Positions 1 to 11,580 of a stretch of 27,944 nt of DNA are shown in pieces. The notes under the pieces are model-generated. The model worked only from the letters and a program-made list of their open reading frames with translations, made no database searches and was not told the DNA's origin. Source of the DNA: Pelargonium cotyledonis. Taxonomy: Eukaryota; Streptophyta; Magnoliopsida; Geraniales; Geraniaceae. A program made the translations under genes and the position numbers. How positions within the stretch are numbered: the stretch's first letter is position 1; every line of letters starts with the position of its first letter. The stretch covers positions 1-27,944 of the forward strand of contig JAYMTA010000486.1 in NCBI GenBank assembly GCA_036897625.1, read 5' to 3'.

Positions 1-829
1 GATTTATGGTGTGCGGGTATAGAACTCTAAGCGCGTTTCTTTTATTACAGACTTGTCTTACAAATATATCGGCTCTGTTTAACATTATCCAAACTCGTAA
101 CATATGTGGATTTAAGTTTCGATTAACCGTTCGCTCGAACCAAATTGCCATTTCTGCATCTGTAGAATACTGTCCATTTCTCATTTCCATCAAGCCCAAT
201 GGTTTTTTAACAATTCAAAAGCCTATGGGCCGGTCATGTGAAAATAAAATATATTGGATAAATATATACTTAAAGCCCAAACCAAAAATAATAATACAAA
301 AAAAAAAAGTCAACCCTCTATTGAGTACTCCTTTTGTAACTACTTTGATCCGAATTTGAGTTAAACCTCAAATTTGTTCTCATAAATTATATTATTTTGT
401 TTTAAATTGATTCAATTTACAATGGTGCCATCTTATAAAATTGATGTCAGTTTTTTTATTTTAATTATGCAAAAACTCAGTTATGAATTTAAGATATTTA
501 TTTAAATTAAGTATCACATCTCGATAATAAATAATTTTAAAATTTTTATATATTAACTTAATTTGATGATATATTAAATCAATTTTAAACAAGATAACAT
601 ATTTTAATTCTAAACTGAAATAAAAATCAAATTAAAATATTTTTCATATATCTTCCCTTCTCCGGCAATAAATGAATTAGATTCACTTTTTCTTATCTAT
701 GAAAATTTTAATTATCATTACTTTTTGCTTTTAAAAAAAAATTATCATTAATTTATTATTATTATTTTAAATTTGGTAGTATTCAAGATATTTAAAAAAT
801 GCACTAAAAATATAAAATTAAGACAAAGA
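1..829. other. AT-rich intergenic stretch, no gene seen
   Basis: One open frame of 117 codons starts near position 6. It has low-complexity, A-rich 3' sequence and no family resemblance, and I do not think it is a gene. From about 360 to 770 the DNA is very AT-rich with short A and T runs. The last part is probably the distal promoter of the cation exchanger downstream. No RNA gene or mobile-element end was recognised. Confidence 0.5.
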
Positions 830-1105
830 AGCAACTTCATGGAAGTTTCATGTAGAGCAGAGACTTGCCTTCCCTTGCCGGTCCCTCAACGCCAAGTCTC
901 TATATCTCCGTCAAATCTCCATTTTCACCATTCAACCACATCTCTCTCCACAACGCTCCAAAACCACCGAATCGGAAACCGCCATTTTTGTATACGTAAT
1001 TCGATTTTTGGGTCCCACGTCGTCTCTCACACTACTGCAGATTCAAGAATCAGCTCTGGATCGATTCTTGATGCTAAAGAAACAGTGCAAATCAACCTCT
1101 AACTG
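830..1105 (+). promoter_or_regulatory. Untranslated first exon of the CAX gene (leader)
   Basis: The stretch is pyrimidine-rich and less AT-rich than its surroundings, as plant leaders are. It ends at a good donor (CTG|GTAAG, intron from 1106). The first coding exon begins directly after an acceptor (TGTGCAG|ATGGGAG, ATG at 2176), so the leader must be spliced onto the ATG. The 5' limit is a guess because no clear TATA box fixes it. A second untranslated exon could lie inside the intron, between an acceptor-like site ending at 1529 (TTGACAG) and a donor-like site at 1701 (CTATG|GTGAGT), giving alternative leaders. Confidence 0.45.
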
Positions 1106-1234
1106 GTAAGTTTTCTGTATCTGTAGCGCTCTACTGATTCATTTGATCTCTGCTAAACTTCCATGGATTTGAGATTTGAATTGATGTGATTTGCTGCTAC
1201 TGCTTGACCGAGCTCAAAAACCGCATCTGAGCTG

Positions 1235-1256
1235 CTGAGTTGACGAGTCAACTCAG
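1235..1256. promoter_or_regulatory. Perfect inverted repeat carrying two W-box cores, in CAX leader intron
   Basis: Two perfect 10-base arms (CTGAGTTGAC and its reverse complement) are separated by the two bases GA. Each arm carries a TTGAC core, the core of the WRKY transcription-factor site, in opposite orientation. A further TTGACC lies at 1204-1209. The site is about 130 bases inside the leader intron, a place where plant genes often carry enhancers. The regulatory role is inferred. Confidence 0.35.
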
Positions 1257-1902
1257 TTACTGCCTTCCGTTTATTCAATTTCCTCTTTATGGACACTTCT
1301 GGAGGATTGCTGGCTCTCAGTCAATGATAGAATGATCGCGGATTTGATTTGATTTGTTTTTTTTTTTTGGGTTCGTTGTAGCTGTTTTTTTGTTGAGTTT
1401 GTGGATGTTGTGTAAGAGCATTAATTATATCAGGAAGTTATGGGTTGTTGGTTTGATTTTTGTTGAAAAATGGGATGAAGAAATATCGTTTCTGTATTCA
1501 TTTCCTTGAAATATTGTTTAATTGACAGGTGTTCATTGCTTTGAGCTCCACATTCTGCGACTTGTTGCTCGTCTTTTGTAGCAGTGTTGTAAAGAATCCG
1601 GAAAATTCTGTTTAGATCTTCGTATAAGTTGATTTGCATCGGGGGGGTGGGGGGTGGGGCGGAAGGCCTTATTGATGCCATATCTCAGCAGACATTAACT
1701 ATGGTGAGTGAGCTCTAGTTACTTGAACAAGAAAAGAATCTGCTCTGCTGATCTTTGATTTAAACTTTGTTGGGAGCTTTGAGTTTTCAGTGAGCACTCA
1801 ATGGGAGTTTAAAATGGTAGCTCGAAGCGTCAAGTATTTGCATTATCTTGTGCTCTATTTGTGATGCCTTTAGGCCAGTGATCTTTATCTTATAAAATTA
1901 GG

Positions 1903-2019
1903 CAGTGTTTGGATTAAAAGTTTTGAAATGGGAATGGGATTCACATTTGAATGGTATTCTTTAGACTCATTCCCATTCCTGGTTTCCATTCCTGAACAAT
2001 TTATATTGATCCAAAGGCT
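1903..2019. mobile_element. Short MITE-like element in CAX leader intron (copy 1 of a family)
   Basis: The left end reads AGTGTTTGGATTAA. The right end, read on the other strand, is AGCCTTTGGATCAA, so the element has terminal inverted repeats and is about 117 bp long. Its core has the mirror-image words GGGAATGGGATT and CATTCCCATTCC, which would fold into a hairpin. Related sequences are at 22659-22784 and, truncated, at about 8699-8811. No transposase is present, so it is non-autonomous. I do not assign a superfamily. Confidence 0.55.
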
Positions 2020-2175
2020 ATTTTATTTCCAATCCTAGTTACTGATTTGAAGTTCTCACTTCTTGTTGTTATAGGGTCTGCACTTGGTTTAATTGTTATT
2101 GGAAAAAAGTCAATTGTTTATCAGTTCAGCCACTATTGATTTTCAAATAAGATTGATTAGTTGTCTGCTGTGCAG

Positions 2176-5100
2176 ATGGGAGTCGAGGAGAAGATGAACC
2201 TTGAATCTGATGATGAGGAGCTTCCATTTAGCTCATCTCCTGCTGTAAGGAAAATGCATCCATTGGATTTTGAGGCAGCTCCTATGGGCTCTGGTGGAGA
2301 TGTGGCTAAATCATGGATTTATAAGCAATCACGAGGCAGAGCTCTAAGGAGTATTTACATTGTCTTAATAAAAGCAAAGATTAACATTTTGCTACCATTT
2401 GGACCTTTGGCGATTTTACTGCACTATGTTACTGGAAAGCATGTAAGAAATACATCTCTTCGTTATTTCTCCAGTCATGTTGGAAGATAGTAGATAAGAG
2501 AAGAACATTTGTTGAAATTTCTTTGGATTTTTTCTAGAAAGTAGGATAATAACACTGGTGTAGTGTATGATAGTGTCAAAACCTCCTAACAAGTTATTAA
2601 TATTTTACTTTTCAGTCTCACTCCTTCTAATATTTAAATTTTATAATGACTACTCTATTTATTTTTTACAGTTCTTTCATATTTGCTTTACATATTTTAG
2701 GGATTGGTCTTCTTCTTCAGCTTAGTGGGCATTACACCTTTGGCAGAGCGTCTTGGTTATGCTACTGAGTAAGTCTGGGCTTGATTAAAATTTGCATCAC
2801 AACTGGCTTTGTTTATTCATCTTTACTTCTTGACAACGCTCACAAAAGTAATTTACCTTTCATTGTGGTGCAGGCAGCTGGCATGCTACACAGGACCAAC
2901 AGGTATGGATGGAGTTTTTGCATACCATTGGGTCTTAAGTGATTAGTGAAACTAAAGTATAGCTTGGAGCTTAATATTGTAGTTAAGTGCTTGCATGCTG
3001 AACTGTTGATGCCATACAGAAAATCACTGAATCTACTATTTGGTCTCAAAAAGTGTGTTTCTATTTATGTGCATGCACATGGATTCTGTGTTAAGTAAAT
3101 AGTTCTTTCTTTGGTTGGGTATTGCAGTTGGAGGTCTTCTTAATGCTACATTTGGTAATGCAACGGAAATGATAATATCAATTTATGCGCTGAAGAATGG
3201 GATGATAAGGGTTGTTCAGCAATCTTTACTAGGCTCCATCTTGTCAAATATGCTCTTAGTACTTGGATGTGCCTTCTTTACTGGCGGGCTTGTTCATTAC
3301 AAGAAGGTTCAGGTTTTCAACAAGGTAGATTATCAATCTGGTTGAAATGTTTTTCTTTTCCTTCCTAAAGGTATTTCGAGTAGCCTTGCTTTACATTCAC
3401 ATTATCCTGATCTTGTTTTTTAACAGTCAGCTGCTCTTGTGAATTCTGGTTTGCTGTTGATGGCTGTGATGGGAATCCTGTTTCCTGCTGTGCTTCACTT
3501 CACTCATACAGAGGTGCACTTTGGAAAATCAGAGCTATCTCTTTCAAGATTTAGCAGTGGTGTGATGCTAGTAGCTTATGCCAGCTACCTTTTCTTTCAA
3601 CTCAAAAGTCAAAATAATCTTTATGCTCCAATTGACGAGGTCAGCTTTTTCCTCAACCTCATCATAGAATCTAGCATGTGATTGTGTTTTCATTTGAAAA
3701 TTGTGGATTTGGTCTATAATTCATCCTGGCATAGCCTTCTAGTGGTTTTCCAACTAAAAGGAATTGTGTTGTAGCCCCCCCTCTTTTCCATGATGTTCAC
3801 TAATTTGTAGAATATATATCTAACACATTTACGTGAAAGACCGAAACCAAGAGAAACCATTATCAAAATTGGAGAATCATATTGCCAGTGGTGCAAGAAT
3901 GATGTATATATAAAAAGAGAGGATGATGTGAAAGGAATATTTTTAAATCCAGAATCCATCCAAAAGTAAATAGTGGCAGCATCACCATCTTCGTATCTTG
4001 TACATTAACATTTGTAAATTCCTGGGAAATAAATTTCGGAAGACTGGTACAGTAGTACGAGTAAACCTAGAAGCCAAATCATATTTATACACAATCATTT
4101 TATCATCAACTATCAGCAATCTCCTATAGCAACAGATATTTATGTGATTGACCACGTCCTACCTTAGGTTTATGATGCCATTACAAGATATTGAGAAGTT
4201 GGCCACCACCACTATTTATACCCACATCTTACAATGTGTTATGTGATGCAATGAAGTGTTCCAAATGGACATTTGACCACATTATAACTTGGCACACATC
4301 AATGCTTTGCAATTCCTTCAGGAAAGAGTCAATGTTGAAGTAGAGGATTCTGATGAAGATGAGGTTCCAGAGATAACTCAGTGGGAGGCTATTGGCTGGC
4401 TTGCAGTTTTGACTATTTGGGTGACTGTATTATCTGGGTACCTTGTTGATGTCATCCAGGTAATATTAAATTATCCTTAGAGAACTAGCTACATTCCCTT
4501 TTTGTACATTTAGTTTTTGAGTTCTCTCTTGTTATGGCTTGTTTTGGGTTTTATTTTCAGTTGGAGATATTAGAAAGAGTTAATGTTTGATTGTTTTTCT
4601 GTTTGTTCGTAGGGAGCATCTGACTCACTGAATATGCCCGTTTCTTTTATTAGTGTCATCTTGCTCCCTATTGTAGGAAATGCAGCAGAGCACGCTAGTG
4701 CAATTATGTTTGCTATGAAGGATAAGCTTGTGAGTGCTCTGAACTCTGAAGATATGTACTCTTAATTTAAGATGACGTTCCTTTCTAATTTGTTGACTGT
4801 ATTATTCTGCAGGACATCACACTTGGAGTTGCAATTGGATCATCTACACAAATATCAATGTTTGTGGTAAGACCTTGAAATCTTTTTAAAATTATTATTG
4901 CTGATTATCAAACTTAAATGACACTAATAAACATTTATCACAATCAACCTTTTCAATAGGATGACACAGAAAAGTTTGGCCGGGAGCATAAGAACTGAGT
5001 ATTGACTTTGACTCTGTTGATGATTGCAGATTCCGTTCTGTGTGATTGTTGGGTGGATCATGGGACAACCAATGGACTTAAATTTTCAGCTCTTTGAGAC

Positions 5101-5937
5101 TGCCTCACTCTTCATCACTGTGCTAGTTGTGGCATTCCTGGTGCAGGTTTTTCATTTAGCCTCCTCTTGTTGTCATTACTATTAGGACAGTGAGCAATGA
5201 GTCTCTGCCAAAGAATTATTGGCTGAGACTTAGGCAAACCACAAATGAAATGGATCCGCGCCCACAAATTCATTGGGATGGGTATGGATGTTAAATCATA
5301 AGGTGACATCTACTAATTAGCTTGACCGAGTCTCAAACCATAACTCTTTGGCCGAGATCGGATATTCTTTTTTCTCTTACATGTATATTCATATTGCTTA
5401 ATTGGGTAATATGTTCGTGCTATTACACAATGATTATCCTATTGTGTTATAAGATTGGAATTACATATATGGTTGTTATGTAGTATGTGCCTCGTAACAT
5501 TTATTATCATTTGTCTTTCAGGAAGGAACATCAAACTATTTCAAGGGTCTAATGCTTATTCTATGCTATCTCATCGTTGCGGCCAGCTTTTTTGTACACG
5601 TTGACCCTTCAAACGGTAAGTTATGAATAACTTAATCTAGTCCTGTACTTGCAGAACCTGTCTCAAAATAAATGTCCACTTTAGTTATAAAGACACTTGA
5701 ATTTATATCAAGAGCACATGATGGTATAATGGGAAAAATTCATTCTTAAATTTTACACAAATGCGACCCATTTTGGGACGGTGGCAGTATTTTGTTTCAC
5801 ACGATTAATGGGTTTGCTTATTTTTCTGATGCGTTTAGTGATCTTCTCGGGCCCTTTCATTGTTGGCAAAATATCAGTCCAATCATATTGATGTTTTTTG
5901 AGTGAATCCCACAATTTTTATTTATTCAGCTCGGTGA
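2176..5937 (+). CDS. CAX: Vacuolar cation/proton exchanger, CAX2-like (11 coding exons)
   Basis: The product is a Ca2+/cation:H+ antiporter of the CAX family. Such proteins use the vacuolar proton gradient to load Ca2+ and, in the CAX2 type, Mn2+ and other metals into the vacuole. Exons are 2176-2442, 2701-2768, 2874-2902, 3128-3324, 3427-3639, 4322-4459, 4613-4729, 4813-4866, 5030-5146, 5522-5615 and 5930-5937, all with GT-AG introns and unbroken phase. The protein is about 433 aa, close to the family's usual 440. The first half has GNATE (residues 131-135) and the second half GNAAEH (326-331), the paired cation-binding repeats. An acidic loop (about 264-275, [12 protein letters not shown]) separates them. 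Residues 169-171 are CAF, the Mn2+-linked motif described for AtCAX2. The cytosolic N terminus of about 60 residues fits the autoinhibitory region. The last exon is uncertain: without the final splice the frame ends at 5626 with GKL instead of AR. Confidence 0.9.
5199..5358. repeat. Foldback element in CAX intron 10
   Basis: The left arm at 5199-5239 and the right arm at about 5320-5358 are imperfect reverse complements over about 40 bases. Shared words, read in one orientation, are CCAAAGA and TGAGACT. They enclose about 80 bases, so transcribed RNA could fold into a long hairpin. A lone sequence like the right arm (TTGACCGAGTCTCAA) occurs at about 15198-15212, which suggests a repeat family. 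There is no coding capacity. Confidence 0.5.
5655..5789. mobile_element. Degenerate Stowaway-like MITE downstream of the last large CAX exon
   Basis: The left end contains CTGTCTCAAAATAAATGTCCAC and the right end contains CATTTTGGGACGGTGGCAGTA. Read inward they resemble the CTCCCTCCGTCCCAAAATGAGTGTC type of terminal repeat seen intact at 12646. The element is about 135 bp, old and diverged. It lies in the proposed last CAX intron, or in the 3' UTR if that intron is not used. Confidence 0.4.
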
Positions 5938-7256
5938 TTATTGTTTACTCGCTTGTGTTAACTCAGATGATAATTAGATGTCCAATGATAATGACGAGCG
6001 CCCATACTAGCCAGTTTCCCGGTAGAAGACCTCACAACAGGCAATGTATTTGTACCCGAAGCTCCTTTACTCTTCAAACACATATATCACAAAACCTGCA
6101 TTGGGATTTATATTTTTCTCGATCCGGAAACAAGCAATGCATGTGCTCTCCTAGCATCAAATGGCTGGGACTTTTTTCGGGTTTTTGTACAAAAGGGCGT
6201 TCCATCCTTTTCCGGAGGACTCAGTTGCAATCTGTAATATTTATCATTCTTTCATATGCTTTATATTTTTGTTCCTTCATGGAAAGGATCTGAGTATTCC
6301 GATGAGCCTGCCCTTGGATTTTTGTTTCATGATTTTTGCTCTCCACTTTTTCTGTTTCATTCTCACTGACTGCACCAATTGTGTCCTTTTGTTGAGTGTG
6401 CCTTGTGCTGTTATTGGGGGCATTTATGTCAACTTTCTCTTCATTTTATGCGTCGGGTTAAGGTTGAAAGGCCCGATTTGCATAGGTGTGCGTAGTGACT
6501 TTGTGATTAGCATGACGCTAATTAGTATATTTAGGTTCACACATTTTATAAACTATAATCGTGACATATTCTTGTCGGACTTTCAAAACAAGCTCTCAGA
6601 AAAATAGTCTTGCGGTGGCACACGATGCGTACAATTAAGGTTATACTTGTCGTGTTTACTAAACATGTCGTGTTTGTGTTGAGTCGTGCGACACACCATC
6701 ATTCTTTAACATGCTCCATACAGAAATAGCCAATATTTAGAATCCAACCTGACCCACATTCTCTTGTATGAATTCAGTCAATCTTAAACAAAAACAAACT
6801 TTCTTGGGTCAATTAATTCAATATGTTTAAAATGATAAATTAAATTGCTATCCACCAAAAATATTTAAAATGAGACACAATATTTTTTATATCTAAAACG
6901 TATCAAAAACATTAATTATAATTCTAAAAGATAGATATTTATATATGTAAGAAGTTGAATTAACGTCTAATTTTATCTGTTGTAAAGTCAACTTTGTAAT
7001 GTGGATAATTAATTACTTGTAAGAAAAAAATGACAAGAAAAAAAATGTCGAAAAATGGGCTACACTACACTATACGTCTACAACAAAAATAAGCAAAAAT
7101 TCAAGAAAGCACTCACCTTCTGGGCTTGAGCTACAGCTTGAGCTCGAGCTAAGCTAGCTGCTCAAAATTCAAACATCAAGGTACACGTGAAGCTCAGTGA
7201 CGAAGACGAAGACGAAGAAGAAGCAACATCAGCTAGAGAGAGAGAGAGACGAGTAG
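5938..7256. other. CAX 3' region, then promoter and leader of the metallophosphoesterase gene
   Basis: About 5938-6450 is probably CAX 3' UTR. It contains long open frames (for example around 6161-6607) that are T-rich, hydrophobic by composition and match no family I know, so I do not call them. About 6620-6705 has repeated GTCGTGTT words like those of non-autonomous hAT-type elements. From about 6750 the DNA is AT-rich. At 7125-7163 there is a cluster of AGCT words (GAGCTCGAGCTAAGCTAGCT), partly self-complementary. The leader just before the ATG carries GACGAA triplets and a (GA)n run at about 7235-7249, common in plant 5' UTRs. Confidence 0.45.
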
Positions 7257-10200
7257 ATGTGGAAATTAACAGTAGCTCTGTGCTTGATTTGGGCTGTGAC
7301 CCTTCTCTACGGAGAGATGGTTGCTTTCTGGGTACCTTCTCTTTGGTCTTGTTCTTGGCATAATTTGATTTCCAGATCTTCTAATTCCTCGGTAACTTTA
7401 ATCTCCCTTTTTTTTCCACCTTAAATTTGCTCATTCGTATGGATTTCCCTAATTTTGGAGGTTAATTTAATAACTCGAGGTTTTGGGGTCAGTAGCTAGG
7501 CTTCAAGCTATGGTCTTTGCTTGTTTTGTGTCTGGTTGAGTTGATAGCATCTGGGTTGGTTTCTGTATCTGCAAATGGTTTCAATATTGGTTAATTCTCA
7601 AATGGGTTTGATCAAGTTTAACTCTTTTTTTTTTCTTCGAGTGTTTATGGGTTTGGAATTTTAGATTGAACTTGAACATATTGGCCCTTCAGCTATCTAC
7701 ATTCCTTTTACTGCTCTGAATTTGAATTCTGTGTTTCACTTAAGTTTATAACTATGGCTCAATTACACAAAGAGCTCTTATCATGACATTGCGATCTGTG
7801 TTCCATATATATGTTCTGTTCGCAACATTTCATTTAGGACAAATTGGAAACAAATATCCTATACTTGCGCGATAACTAACTCTATGTACTTTCAATTTTC
7901 CATTTCGGCTATGTGAAATTGATGGTGGCCGTAACGATAAAATGACTATTTCAGAAGAAAAAAAATTATAGATCATAATATGAGAGGAAAGTTTCAGCTA
8001 AATCTACGTAGCAAAATGAAAAATTGAAAGTACAAGGAGTTAATTGTTAAAAGAGGCCGAGTAGTTTACCCTTTCATTTATCCTAGCACGACGACTATTG
8101 TATTGGGTAGTTCTGGTTCTCGACTTCTCAGTATTGTCATACTATGGACCAAAATCAGGCACAGCAGAACCATGTGGAAATGCATAATTGAATAGGATTT
8201 TTGAGATGAGATTCTGATGCAACACTGACACCCTTTTTTTTAATTGGAATTTTAGACTGTTGGTTCTACCGATTATCTGAAAATCGCGGTTATTGCAGAC
8301 CCACAGGTGATATCGGCTTCTGTTTTTGCACTTTCTACTCATTCATTATACTGTATGCTAAAATAGATTTTCAATCTTCAACAGCTCATGGATAAAACCT
8401 CCCTTCCTCTTGCCCCAAAGTCGCTTGCTTTGGAGGCTGCTCAATTTTATACTGATTTGTACATGCGCAGAGCATTTCTTGCATCCATTAAACCGTTCAA
8501 ACCGGACGTGATACTGTTCTTGGGTGACTATTTTGATGGGGGGCCGTATTTGTCTGATGAAGAGTAAGGCTCACTTGATTTGCTCTTTAAGTTAGATTAT
8601 TTCCAACATAGTCAACATAGCTATTACTTTTTAAGTCTGCATTTTGCTTCTAATTATATGTTATTTGCTTCCAAGACAATTTTTAGATTATTATTTTTTT
8701 AGTAAAGGGAATCAGATTGTCATTGTTCAAGGATTATGATTTTTTTATCATGAAAATCTGGAATGGGAATCATATTCCCATCCGCATTCTAATTTTTTCA
8801 ATCCAAACACTACCTAGATTCGAAGGTGGGTACTTCATTGCTAAGTTCGATATTTACGTAATATTGCTGCCTTCATTGTGCTCCACACTACTCCCTATTT
8901 TTCTCTGTTAAGCTGTCACTGTTTCTTGTAATGGCAAATTTTGTGTGCAACGTTCTCTTGATAGTCTTTCGGAACAGGACGCCATTGACACTCTATAGAT
9001 GTTAGATGGCAGGAATCTTATAGCCGTTTTAAGCATATTTTTGCTTTGAATGCACAAGGAAAATACGCAGATATCCCAGTGTACTACATTCCTGGAAACC
9101 ATGACATCGGCTATGCAGGTGTCCACTCTCATAGACCAGAGGTATTTTGACTGACCTTTTTCTAATGTTTAGATCTGCATGTTGCTTATATTCATGCGTC
9201 ATAGTTGCTAAATTAATAGGCATTTCTTGTGAAAACGAGTGAATGGTGCTGAAGGGATATCTTTTAGATGAAAACTAGACCCTGTTAAGTCAAATTGTAT
9301 AAGCTAGATGGGTCAAGCAGTTAAGAGCTTGGTTTCTTTAAGTCTCAAGATCGAGCCTAAGAAGTGGCAATATTGCCTTTAAGTCATTTCTTATTGTTTA
9401 TTATATTCTACTTTTACTTTAAGCAGGTTGTAAGACGCTATGAAAATGGATTTGGGACAAGAAACTACCAATTCAGAGTTGGAAATGTAGAATTCATTGC
9501 GGTTGATGCCCAAAGTCTAGATGGTATACGAGGTCATTGAATTCTTATCTTTCATTTTTTTTTTGTACATTTAAGACTGAGAATAGATTGTGGCTACATT
9601 TAAAAACTATGAGAGCTAAACATCTCTATGCTTGTTTATTTATTTTTTTCCTTGGTATAGGACATCCACGAGAAAATCTGGCTTCCCCACCATGGGATTT
9701 TGTGAAAAATGTCTCCTCAGGTATATTTGATTTCGACATTTGTGAATATTATTAAGATTACTCTTAAAATATTTAGATAATCTTTAAGTGTCTTTTTCAC
9801 ATATGAAGACATTCAATTGCATCCAAGGGTTTTGTTGACCCATATACCATTGTATCGGCAAGATTGGACTGAATGTGGCCCCCATCGAAGTTCCCCAACT
9901 ATCAACCAGGTATTTTTTTGTTGTTGCTGTTTTATGGAATTAAGATAACAAGTAAAATAATCTTTGTTCGGTATGATTAGTTTAAAGTTTTCTGGGTATT
10001 GTACTGAGTTGCACTGATGTGCATCGAGCTCTAAATCTAAACGCTCTTGTTCTTATTTCTTTCATTTATGTTGGTACTTAAGTTCACAATTTGGGTCTGG
10101 TTTTAATGTTCAGAGGATCGTGCGTGCTGGTCGTGATCAAGAAATAATGTAAGCTTCCTTAATAATCACAGTGCAGTCTGTGTAGATTTGGCCAGTGGCT

Positions 10201-11580
10201 AGTTGAGGGTTTAGCTATATAATGATGGTTGCTCTAATTATACAGGTACCAAAATTATATAACCGAGGAATCATCAAACTACTTAATAGACTCGGTCAAA
10301 CCTGTAAGTTCTCTTTCCTCTTCTTGAACGTGTCTTGTAACTAAACACAATGTCGACATGTCAACACCTCTGTGTTTATGTTTATTTCTGAAACTACTGA
10401 AAAGTCTAGGGCATGTCTGTTCGAAGATGAATAGAAAGGAAAATGTGGTTTAGACGTAAAAGTTGATGGGAAAAAGCTACTTCGTGCTATGACATGTAGT
10501 TTTCACAGGTACTTGTTTTATCCGGTCATGATCATGATCAGTGCACGGTCACCCACAAGTCAAAATCCGGATCTTTAATGGAGGTAAGACCCAATGTCTT
10601 GGCATATGAAGAAATCTCAGTTCTCTTACTAGTAATTAACATTTACTTGACAATACCACGCAGCACACTCTCGGGACTATAAGTTGGCAACAAGGTAACT
10701 TATACCCGTCTTTCATGCTGTTGTCCGCCAGTAATGCTGTTCTTACAAATACATCGAGCCCCGAAGAAGCTGTGCTCACTCAGCTATGCTTTCTTCCATT
10801 GCAAACACACATTTACATTTGGTGACATTCTTGAATAACCGAAGCTTTCCTTACTTGAGCTTATTAGTCAACTATTGTAATGACTTGTGTTGATAATGTT
10901 AGGTATCTTTCACAATTTGTTCTCACCCTTCTCGTCCTCCTCTTTTGGCCGACAAATGGTGTGGATTTTCTGCGTCGCCTTGGTGAGTTAGCTGCAAATA
11001 GTCGACAGTTGATGAGTTTCAACATTTTTGACAGTGGAAGAAAAGAGAAAGACGAAGATGAGAACTGTGAGTATGAGATGATATGGGATGCCGAAGGATC
11101 AATGCATCTTGTCAAAAAAGCATCGACCACCTCTTCTACTCGTTCAAGTGAGAAGAACTCGGTAGAAAGGTAAGCTTCAGTTCTATGTACTGGAGTTTAT
11201 ATTTCTAGACATAGTGTGTAGACTTGCATGATTGTATATCAGAATGAATTTGTTCGTCTTCATGAATTGTTTTGAAGGGAAAATGGTCAGTCTGGTCCTT
11301 GACTCCAATTTCTAATTGTTCTATTATCTACAGCAAGGGTAATGCTGTGATGCGCTCGTCAGCTAAAAGACCGAGCACTCAAGAAATGGAGGTCTCGATG
11401 AACATAAACGCAGATCTAGCGACTGATCCTATGTTGAAATTGATGTCCAGAACAAGTAAATCCAGGACAAAGATCGTAATCCAAAGATTGGTGAGGACAT
11501 TTCGAATGCTCACAATCATTGCAGTAGTAAACGTTCCTCTGTACATGATGTTGCTGTTCAAGGACTGGATCGACCAATGA
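7257..11580 (+). CDS. Membrane-anchored metallophosphoesterase, Cdc1/Ted1/PGAP5-like (13 exons)
   Basis: This calcineurin-like phosphoesterase belongs to the family of yeast Cdc1/Ted1 and animal PGAP5/MPPE1. Those enzymes remodel the glycan of GPI anchors in the ER/Golgi; that role in this plant protein is inferred. Exons: 7257-7391, 8256-8306, 8385-8563, 9006-9141, 9427-9523, 9661-9720, 9809-9909, 10114-10148, 10246-10303, 10509-10583, 10664-10821, 10903-11169 and 11334-11580, giving 532 aa in unbroken phase. Metal-site motifs are in order: DPQ (60-62), GDYFDGG (109-115), GNHD (152-155), THIPLY (230-235) and GHDHDQ (290-295). A hydrophobic N-terminal segment (about 4-18) could be a signal anchor. 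Further membrane segments are at about 361-377 and 509-526, and the chain ends in KDWIDQ. The loop between them is charged and acidic. Arabidopsis has a close homologue annotated only as a calcineurin-like metallophosphoesterase. No active-site residue appears lost. Confidence 0.88.
8699..8811. mobile_element. Truncated copy of the short MITE family, in metallophosphoesterase intron 3
   Basis: The right end is AATCCAAACACT, the reverse complement of the left terminal repeat of the copy at 1903. The core GGAATGGGAATCATATTCCCATCC has the same hairpin of GGGAAT and ATTCCC words. I cannot find a matching left end, so the left boundary is approximate and the copy is probably truncated or diverged. 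Confidence 0.45.

Noticed and set aside
6-359. 117-codon frame at the left edge
   Set aside because: The end is lysine- and asparagine-rich from A runs, no domain is visible and the context is intergenic.
5898-6607. Two long overlapping plus-strand open frames after the CAX gene
   Set aside because: They are T-rich and read as hydrophobic strings without a known family. They fall in the CAX 3' region and are explained by base composition.
10864-11173. Opposed open frames around 10864-11173
   Set aside because: The plus frame is phosphoesterase exon 12 with some intron sequence, and the minus frame is its shadow.
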